Of a stretch of 64,000 bases of DNA, positions 58,089-64,000 are shown piece after piece. Source of the DNA: Leuctra nigra (lineage: Eukaryota; Arthropoda; Insecta; Plecoptera; Leuctridae); assembly GCA_934045905.1 (NCBI GenBank), contig OW203769.1, positions 1,513,546-1,577,545 of the forward strand, written 5' to 3'. Below the pieces are notes generated by a model. That model did no database searches and was not told the origin of the DNA. It saw nothing but the letters and a program-made list of their open reading frames with translations. Both the position numbers and the translations under genes were made by a program. Numbering within the stretch: the stretch's first letter is position 1; the number at the start of each line of letters is the position of its first letter.

Positions 58089-59144
58089 ATTTAAGTATAA
58101 AAGAATTATAAAATGTCATTTAACTTGCAACTCCTGTCTTATAGCGAGGTTTCAATTTATTGCCTTCCGAGAATGAACAAAACTGTAACACAGGAGGTAT
58201 AGGGAAATTATTTAGTTTTGGTTGATAACTTTTAAAATAGCACACGTTGGTATTGTTTTCAATTTTTTTTCCTAATAGAATGTCCAACTACCTATCTAGA
58301 AATCAGTTTTTTTGAAAAAACGTTAAGCCTCAGTAAAATTAAAAACTCAAAAATAGCATGGAAATCGTCATGATTTGAATGGCCTTAAGAAGACTACATG
58401 TTAAAAATAGGAATTTATAACTACAATATCTCAAAATCTAGACACGAGAAGTTGTTCATATTTCATAGTATCGAGTAAACAGTGATTATTGATACCTCTG
58501 CCAAAAATAAGCTCATTTGGAAGATGTGACTTAACCGTTGTGCTACAACGGCATTGTTGAAGCTAGTAATATCGTCAATATTAGGTATATTGAATGGAGA
58601 AATGCTTAGTTGGTTGATTGTTTGGTTCTGATAATTAAACTATGCAACCACACATCTTCTTTTACATCTGTGTTGAGTCTGGATTATCAAGTTTTGAAAA
58701 TAACTTTTGAATTTAGTAATTTATACAAATAGGTGTGGCAGGTGTGTACATTTTATCAACATATTCTATAATAATTTAACAAATTGAAGGGTTCACAAAT
58801 TGAACGATACGAACGATAATTGTCCTTTGAGACAATTCGAAGATAATCTATTGAAAAGTGAATGTCCTCTGCATGTATATTGACAATCTATGTTCAAAAG
58901 TTTATTTTAAGTCATTGTATCAACATGTCCTCTAAGCCAAGATATATTTTTGACAACTCGTTCTAACACAATGACTCTTATTCCAATTATAAAAATTATA
59001 AAAACGTCGGAGTTCAAGAGGTCTTTTTAAAATAAATATCTCACTTCTCAACAACTGTAACTTTCTTTGGTGGGGGTTATCATGCACAGTTCGTCTGGAT
59101 GATTTGTAACGTCTTGAATCAATAGAAAATCAATGCAAAATTAA
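58089..59144. other. AT-rich stretch with a copy of 55730-55840
   Basis: 'aacgtcggagttcaagaggtc' ... 'tctcaacaactgtaac' ... 'gatttgtaacgtcttgaatc' (58995-59120) is a diverged duplicate of 55735-55840. No gene otherwise. Confidence 0.45.
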
Positions 59145-59510
59145 GGTAGTGACTAAAATCCCGACAGCCGGGATTTTCAGGTTAAAAAAATAGTCCCGAC
59201 TGGCCTTGTTTATTTATGTACTGGTTAAGAACGGCTTTCCGTATGACCGTCCAGATGGCGCTATGGATAGCGTACTGGACCACGGTGCGAGAGGTCGTCG
59301 GTTCGAATCCGGCCGGGAGCACCTTTTTTTTATTTGTAATTTTCACAAGTTTTAATTCTGCCTAACCATAGAGTTATTTTTTTTTAAGTTGCCCAGTTCG
59401 AATTTGTCTACCCATAGAGAGTTTTGTTCCTTAGGCTGCCCAGTAAAACCTACGGTCGGGACTATTTTTTTAACCTGAAAGTCCCGGCTGTCGGGATCGT
59501 AGTCACACCC
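59145..59510. mobile_element. Mutator-like MITE carrying a tRNA-like unit
   Basis: The ~55-bp inverted repeats share 'atcccgacagccggga', 'ttcaggttaaaaaaatag' and 'tcccgac'. They are flanked by a perfect 9-bp duplication CAAAATTAA (59136-59144, 59511-59519), the size typical of Mutator-like elements. The interior holds a tRNA-like promoter. Confidence 0.75.
59250..59330 (+). ncRNA. tRNA-Arg-like Pol III unit (pseudo-tRNA)
   Basis: Box A TGGCGCTATGGATAGCG (59256) and a perfect box B GGTTCGAATCC (59300-59310) are followed by ACC and a T8 run, a Pol III terminator. The T arm GTCGG/CCGGC pairs, but the 3' acceptor strand CGGGAGC has no partner upstream and the anticodon stem is poor. It is therefore not a working tRNA gene; it may still be transcribed. 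Confidence 0.55.
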
Positions 59511-59802
59511 CAAAATTAAACCAATATGAAATTAAAAAACAATACCCAATTGAAAAACTGCAGATATTTTGTAGTACATAATTTCAGATATGAAAGGAAA
59601 TGAAGAAGAAATCCAATTTTTTTTCACAGAGCATACATTACTGCACCCTTCCAAACTAAATTGGCGTTAGAAAAAACGCCCACAAATAATATAGGCCACA
59701 AAACATGTACATATAAATGCCGGCTGGCCAAGCCTGTCACACGTACGTTGTACAATATACTAAATCTACTCTAATCTAATTCGTTCAATTTCTTCTCCCT
59801 CC

Positions 59803-59897
59803 TCTTCTTCTTCTTCTTCTTCTTCTTCTTCTTCTTCTTCTTCTTCTTCTTCTTCTTCTTCTTCTTCTTCTTCTTCTTCTTCTTCTTCTTCTTCTTC
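59803..59897. repeat. (TTC)n microsatellite
   Basis: About 30 TTC triplets directly after the 3' side of the minus-strand LINE fragment (GAA on its strand). It may be the LINE's simple-repeat tail. The poly-Glu frame over it is spurious. Confidence 0.95.
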
Positions 59898-59907
59898 TGC
59901 TTGTTCT

Positions 59908-60420
59908 TCATAAAAATTCCATTCCATTTTCTTCTGTCCACATCTCAACATCTTCTCTCATATTTTCATTTTCATCCACATCATTTTCTTCACAGCTTTC
60001 TTCCGTCTCTACTTCCTTTCTATCCACTAACTCATTCCATTTCTCCTTCTCTCTCCACAGTTCTTGATTATCGACACTCTCCCACCTTTCTCCACGCTCT
60101 ACAATATCTTGTTTTATCTGCTCAAACCATCTTGTACGAGGTCTTCCAACTTTTCTTGTCATATTATCATTTCTTTCAAACTCTATTTTTGCCAACCTCG
60201 AATCCTTCATCATCTTCACTTTTCGGAACCACCTTAATCTATCTCTTCCAATAGTGTGCTTTAATCTCTCCACTCCAACTTCCTTCCTAAGCGTTTTACT
60301 TTTTATCCGGTCCAACATTGATACTCCACACATAGCTCTCACAAATTTCATTTCGGCCGCCTGAATCATACTTTCCTTTTTCCACCCAATATTCCAAGTA
60401 ACCGCTCCATAACTTAAAAT
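59908..60420 (-). pseudogene. LINE ORF2 C-terminal end (RTE/CR1-like), 5'-truncated
   Basis: The minus frame reads LSYGAVTWNIGWKKESMIQA, AEMKFVRAMCGVSMLDRIKS, then LRWFRKVKMM, GRPRTRWFEQIKQD and WREKEKWNELV. This is the usual ending of many invertebrate non-LTR retrotransposon polymerases (L-Y-G-x-E-T-W ... I-Q-A-A-E-M-x-F-x-R ... R-L-R-W-F-G-H-V ... G-R-P-R-x-R-W). Only the last ~150 residues are here, with no RT core, so it is a typical dead-on-arrival insertion. Stems from a lineage distinct from the 6259 fragment. Confidence 0.8.
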
Positions 60421-60578
60421 GGGTAAATAAATAAAAAATTATTTTAAGAATCCTTATGTTACCGTTATGGAACCCAAATAATGTTAAATATTAATAAATG
60501 TTCCGGTTCCCGTACCGCTTCCAGTCCCCGAACCTAATAATATTCTGTTGTAATATTCGTGTTGAAAATGTGTTGCAG
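60421..60578. other. intron end upstream of the PGRP exon
   Basis: AT-rich; ends with the acceptor 'aatgtgttgcag'. No earlier PGRP exon was recognised in the window. Confidence 0.5.
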
Positions 60579-60896
60579 TCGCTCCTCCAATGAACACTGA
60601 GAGGGTACGCCAGGTGGACCACCGCGGTTGGCTCGCTCAGCCGTCCATGGGGCCCATCGACAAACTGAGAGCCCCCGTGCCTCTGGTCGTCATCAGCCAC
60701 ACAGCCACCTACGAAGGTCACACACAAGCCGAGTGCATGCTGCTCGTGAGGATCGCACAGTCTCTCCACATCGAGAGCAGCGGCTGGAGCGACATCGGCT
60801 ACAACTTCTTGGTCGGTGGAGACGGAAGCGTTTACGTTGGTCGAGGCTGGGACCAAGTCGGACAGCACAGTCACGTCATCGATCCACACTGCATCG
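60579..60896 (+). CDS. peptidoglycan recognition protein, exon with first half of the PGRP domain
   Basis: Acceptor 'gttgcag' ends at 60578; donor G|GTTCGA follows 60896. The frame gives APPMNTERVRQVDHRGWLAQ ... PVPLVVISHTATYEGHTQAE ... GWSDIGYNFLVGGDGSVYVG, RGWDQVGQHSHVIDPHCIG. It carries the PGRP landmarks: the first zinc-site His (ISHTAT), the GYNFLVGGDG strand with the conserved Tyr, and GRGW. The usual Cys pair after HTA is reduced to one (AEC). It joins in phase (G|GC) to the last exon at 61781. PGRPs bind bacterial peptidoglycan and act in Toll/IMD immunity; the 5' exons, and thus signal peptide or membrane anchor, are not visible. Confidence 0.9.
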
Positions 60897-61231
60897 GTTC
60901 GATCACATTCATTATTTCAGCTCTCAAGTAGGAATAACCCCCTACAAAACAACCAGGAAGCGGATCCACAAAGAAAGATTCAACAGAATCCTAGAGATGT
61001 TGATTGAGATTTTGTTTAAAGTCTGGGTTTATTTAACAAAATTCAAAACCAAAATCTCTGGGATTCTGTAGAATCTCGAATTCCAATTCACTATATTCTT
61101 TTATAATATTTAGATTTAGTTTAGATTTAGGTACCTAGTTGGTTACAAGGAAGATCAACATACACATAGTGTTTTTACTGTTGAATGTTTGCCATTTTGT
61201 TTTTAATGCAAATAAAAAAAATTGAATTGAA

Positions 61232-61328
61232 TAGGATATTATGTTTTCTGTGCGTTACGATATTCCGGTTGGAGATGTTGGCGTTTCGGTGCTCGCTCAT
61301 CAACGCGTTACACATAGCGTTTTCCTAG
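61232..61328 (+). mobile_element. HelB 3' end in the PGRP intron
   Basis: 'gttttctgtgcgttacgat', 'ggtgctcgctcatcaacgcg', 'ttacacatagcgttttcctag' ends 24 bp before the first copy of the duplicated PGRP acceptor (61353). Confidence 0.75.
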
Positions 61329-61334
61329 TTATAA

Positions 61335-61869
61335 TTGTATTCCCTCCACCAGGCATATCGTTCATCGGCACGTTCAGCCAGCATCATCCCCCGGAGCAAC
61401 AGTGGACGGCTCTTCATCTGCTCATTGAGGAAGGCGTTCAATTGTATTCCCTCCACCAGGCATATCGTTCATCGGCACGTTCAGCCAGCATCATCCCCCG
61501 GAGCAACAGTGGACGACTCTTCTTCTGCTCATTGAGGAAGGCGTTCAATTGTATTCCCTCCACCAGGCATATCGTTCATCGGCACGTTCAGCCAGCATCA
61601 TCCCCCGGAGCAACAGTGGACGGCTCTTCTTCTGCTCATTGAGGAAGGCGTTCAATTGTATTCCCTCCACCAGGCATATCGTTCATCGGCACGTTCAGCC
61701 AGCATCATCCCCCGGAGCAACAGTGGACGGCTCTTCTTCTGCTTATTGAGGAAGGCGTTCAATTGTATTCCCTCCACCAGGCATATCGTTCATCGGCACG
61801 TTCAGCCAGCACCATCCCCCGAAACAACAGTGGACGGCTCTTCATCTGCTCATTAAGGAAGGCGTTCAA
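61335..61869 (+). repeat. 107-bp tandem array, 5 units, each with a splice acceptor and a partial PGRP exon
   Basis: Units start at 61335, 61442, 61549, 61656 and 61763. Each has 'ttgtattccctccaccag' (acceptor) followed by exon sequence for ISFIGTFSQHHPPEQQWTAL..LIEEGVQ. The unit joins exon 'gttcAATT' to intron 'AATTgtatt', so AATT microhomology marks the duplication point. The unit length is not a multiple of 3, and the third-frame reading of a unit has a stop (CATTGA, CATTAA in the last). Only the fifth acceptor therefore gives a full PGRP. Confidence 0.95.
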
Positions 61870-62049
61870 TTCGGCAAGATTCGTCCCGACTACAGGCTGA
61901 TAGGACACCGACAAGTTTCACCCACGGAGAGCCCCGGAAGCGCCCTCTTCAGCGATCTGACAAAACATCCGCACTTCTACGGCGGAGAAGTGAAGAGCGG
62001 TGAAGACGTTGTCCGTGTTATCAATGAAATGGAAACCGACGACTCATGA
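61781..62049 (+). CDS. peptidoglycan recognition protein, last exon
   Basis: 88 codons plus TGA: ISFIGTFSQHHPPKQQWTAL, HLLIKEGVQFGKIRPDYRLI, GHRQVSPTESPGSALFSDLT and a tail ending METDDS. GHRQV supplies the second zinc-site His, but the Cys of the amidase pattern T-x-C-P-G is Ser here (TESPG). A non-catalytic, sensor-type PGRP is therefore inferred. The exon uses the fifth and most diverged unit of the 107-bp array (EEQ-type residues changed: PPKQQ, LLIKEG). The gene is intact from 60579 onward if this acceptor is chosen. Confidence 0.9.
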
Positions 62050-62138
62050 GCTTTTTGTGTTTATCATTGACGATTTATTGTATGTTCAGTCCAAGAAAAA
62101 CTATAATGTTTTTTAAAGAAACTAATTGTCTATTTGCC

Positions 62139-62144
62139 AATAAA
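62139..62144 (+). terminator. polyadenylation signal AATAAA for the PGRP gene
   Basis: AATAAA 90 bp after the PGRP stop, followed within 30 bp by 'gtgttcgtgattgt' (GU-rich). Confidence 0.6.
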
Positions 62145-62581
62145 TATAAAAATGTGTTCGTGATTGTACAAAAATATTAGTTGCGTACTAAAGTCATGTT
62201 AATCAAGTTATGTTTTAATTTTTTAAATATTTGTTATTACTTTTTTTATACATATTCTTATTTTTTTTCTTAATTTCTTCAATAAGTAATTTTTCCTGTG
62301 ATCCGTTTTAAAATATTAATTTTATTAATGAAATACAACCGTGTATGTAAAAAAATCTCATTCTTCAATTATGTATACTCGCAACCTTTCGACCCCTACT
62401 AAGCCTGGAAATTAGTGTGGCCATGACTCCCAGGAACCCAAATTCCATAAATCTCAGCGAGTCAATACAGATGAATTATGGTGACAAGCGCTCGGCCGTT
62501 TTAGCAATTGAGGAAGAAAAACTGTTCAATAAGTGGGTGTAACTTTGAAAGGAGGTTTACATAATCAGTCTGATTGTATAC

Positions 62582-63454
62582 AAAGAAAACGCTATGTTTA
62601 ACGCGTTGATGAGCGAGCACGGATACGCGTAACAACTCGAACCGAAATTCTGTATATTAAAAATGTCATTAAAAGCCAACAATTCTTCAATTTCGTCACA
62701 GACATGAATGACAAAAATATTGTTCCCAATAACCATGCAAAGTTTTAAGTTGATCGATTGAACCTTTATTATTGAATAGTTCCTTGTTAATGTTCAAAAA
62801 CCACAGGATCTTGTTAAAAAAATATACCTGGGACCACTCATATTATGATATAAGTGTGTGTACACAATATCAGATCGATCTGTTGATTATTAGTGTCATA
62901 ATTATGCGTTTGAAAGTTTCTGTTCTAACTACCTTGGAACATTGGAACTGAGGTGTCATAGTCGCCGTGATCCATACATAGCAACAAGCAAAATGTCCGT
63001 AAAATGTCAATAACTTTTGGATTTAAACATAGATCTGTCTGAAAATTGTCAAAAGCACAGAACATGTTGGTCCCAATGACGCATGCAAAGTTTTAAGTTG
63101 ATGGGTCAAACGGTTCTAGTTTAAATAAAAAATCAAAGTAAATATGGTTTTAAATTTTAACCAAGGGGAGGATTTGGCTGAAACTTTGTATGATTGGGTA
63201 TAATGTTAGTGGTATTGACTTGTCAAAATTTCAAATTGATCAAACTAACCAATCGAAAGATAATTTTTTTAAATTTGAACCAATCAATGGATTAAAAAAA
63301 ATAGGGTCTGCAACGCCAAGAAATAGTCCGTACATGTGTGCAAAATTTCAGCTTGATCGAAAAAAAACTGTGACCTGTATATCGTCAGTAACAGAAAAAA
63401 AACAGAGGTCTGTGCCAAAAGAGCCAAAAGGAGACGCTCTCTTCGCTCGCTCAA
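62582..63454 (-). mobile_element. HelB Helitron-like element, decayed, minus
   Basis: 'gaaaacgctatgtttaacgcg', 'ttgatgagcgagcacggata' at the 3' side; 'gctctcttcgctcgctcaa' at the 5' side. It interrupts a repeat whose halves (62480-62578, 63470-63620) are continuous at 37150-37400. Confidence 0.7.
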
Positions 63455-63703
63455 TTAGTGGCACTTTTATATTTTTGCTTCATGCCTTGTTAATAAGACG
63501 CCAGTTATTCAACAAAACCGCGCAAAACTATGAAATTTCCTAAACGTATGGAGAACAAACCCATTTACCTATTGTTTTCAAATTTGTATCATGATTAGAC
63601 AAAAGACAAACTTAGGGTTATCACTTGGCACATTTATAAAATTCAATTTCATACGGCACCCAGAGAGACAAGAAAATTTCCAATTTTAACCAAACATCTA
63701 CTA

Positions 63704-64000
63704 ATAGTGGATTGGTCGCTCCACGCCAGCCAAGTCGTACGGCGCACTCACAACATACAGTTCAAACCTAAAGGCTGGAGCAACCCACTTTTACTGCAAG
63801 CGCATGCATTTTGCGCATGCGAAAATGCATTTCACACCCGTAAAAAAACAAAGTCCAAACTTGCAGCAATTATACATCAAGTAATGCTGGTTATTTTGCC
63901 GCATAGCGCAAATTTTTTTCTGGTCCCCCGCCTGAGGAAAATGGGACCAAAAATGGTACTTTTTAGGGTTTTGATTATTTTTTTTGTAAAAATCTATTAA
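63704..64000 (-). mobile_element. HelA copy, minus, truncated by the window edge
   Basis: 'tagtggattggtcgctccac', 'gccagccaagtcgtacggcg' and 'aaaggctggagcaacccac' match the HelA 3' end with a damaged hairpin. No gene follows in the last 200 bp; the open frame to the window end is not supported. Confidence 0.6.

Noticed and set aside
59250..59325. Functional tRNA-Arg gene
   Set aside because: Box A and B are good, but the acceptor stem has no 5' partner and the anticodon stem is poor; it lies inside a MITE.
59766..59951. Poly-glutamate protein on the minus strand
   Set aside because: Translation of the (TTC)n microsatellite after a LINE fragment.
61241..61856. Frames reading MYSLHQAYRSSARSAS...
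   Set aside because: Out-of-frame readings of the 107-bp PGRP array; the true exon frame is ISFIGTFSQHH.

Overview
The window looks like AT-rich, intron-rich arthropod nuclear DNA, most likely from a hemipteran insect (planthopper-like). That is an inference from gene content and repeat style, not from any search. Host coding sequence is a few percent of the 64 kb, in short exons with GT/AG borders. The rest is mobile DNA, often nested, plus minisatellites and foldback repeats. One 200-N assembly gap lies at 31429-31628.

Host genes. (1) A plus-strand gene for a secreted-type cysteine-rich protein with two von Willebrand C-like repeats has five exons in consistent phase (14263, 16794, 24148, 25115, 26929). 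(2) A minus-strand gene for a coiled-coil protein has its last two exons at 39326-39162 and 36329-36132. (3) A large plus-strand exon (52955-54383) encodes a 476-residue segment whose first 75 residues have the layout of a PD-(D/E)XK nuclease fold; the rest recalls insect STAND/NLR-like proteins. (4) A plus-strand peptidoglycan recognition protein (60579-60896 and 61781-62049) has lost the zinc-binding cysteine, so it is probably a receptor and not an amidase. Weaker exon candidates lie at 1-66 and 3640-3840.

Mobile DNA. Two Helitron-like non-autonomous families dominate. 'HelB' starts TTGAGCGAGCG or TCAAGCGAGCG and ends in a hairpin followed by TTTTCCTAG. About twenty copies or fragments are present, and one nested pair shows the pre-insertion A^T site directly. 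'HelA' ends in a perfect hairpin, GTGGAGCG-AC-CGCTCCAC, followed by TAG. It starts with a 400-bp foldback and contains 270-bp tandem modules carrying CRE, ETS and YY1-like motifs. A 4.5-kb DNA transposon with about 680-bp inverted repeats and a frameshifted transposase sits inside the first HelA copy. Also present are hAT-like, Harbinger-like, TTAA-flanked and Mutator-like miniature elements, a tRNA-derived SINE family, and fragments of two LINEs, a ZMYM/hAT transposase and a THAP domain.

Themes. Tandem arrays sit at splice sites: a 107-bp array duplicates the acceptor of the last PGRP exon, a 56-bp array (38 copies) begins at the acceptor of a coiled-coil exon, and an 86-bp array ends at a strong donor. 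Three exons of two genes have a sense-oriented HelB 3' end 17-28 bp upstream of their acceptor. Together these suggest that repeat turnover is reshaping splice sites here.
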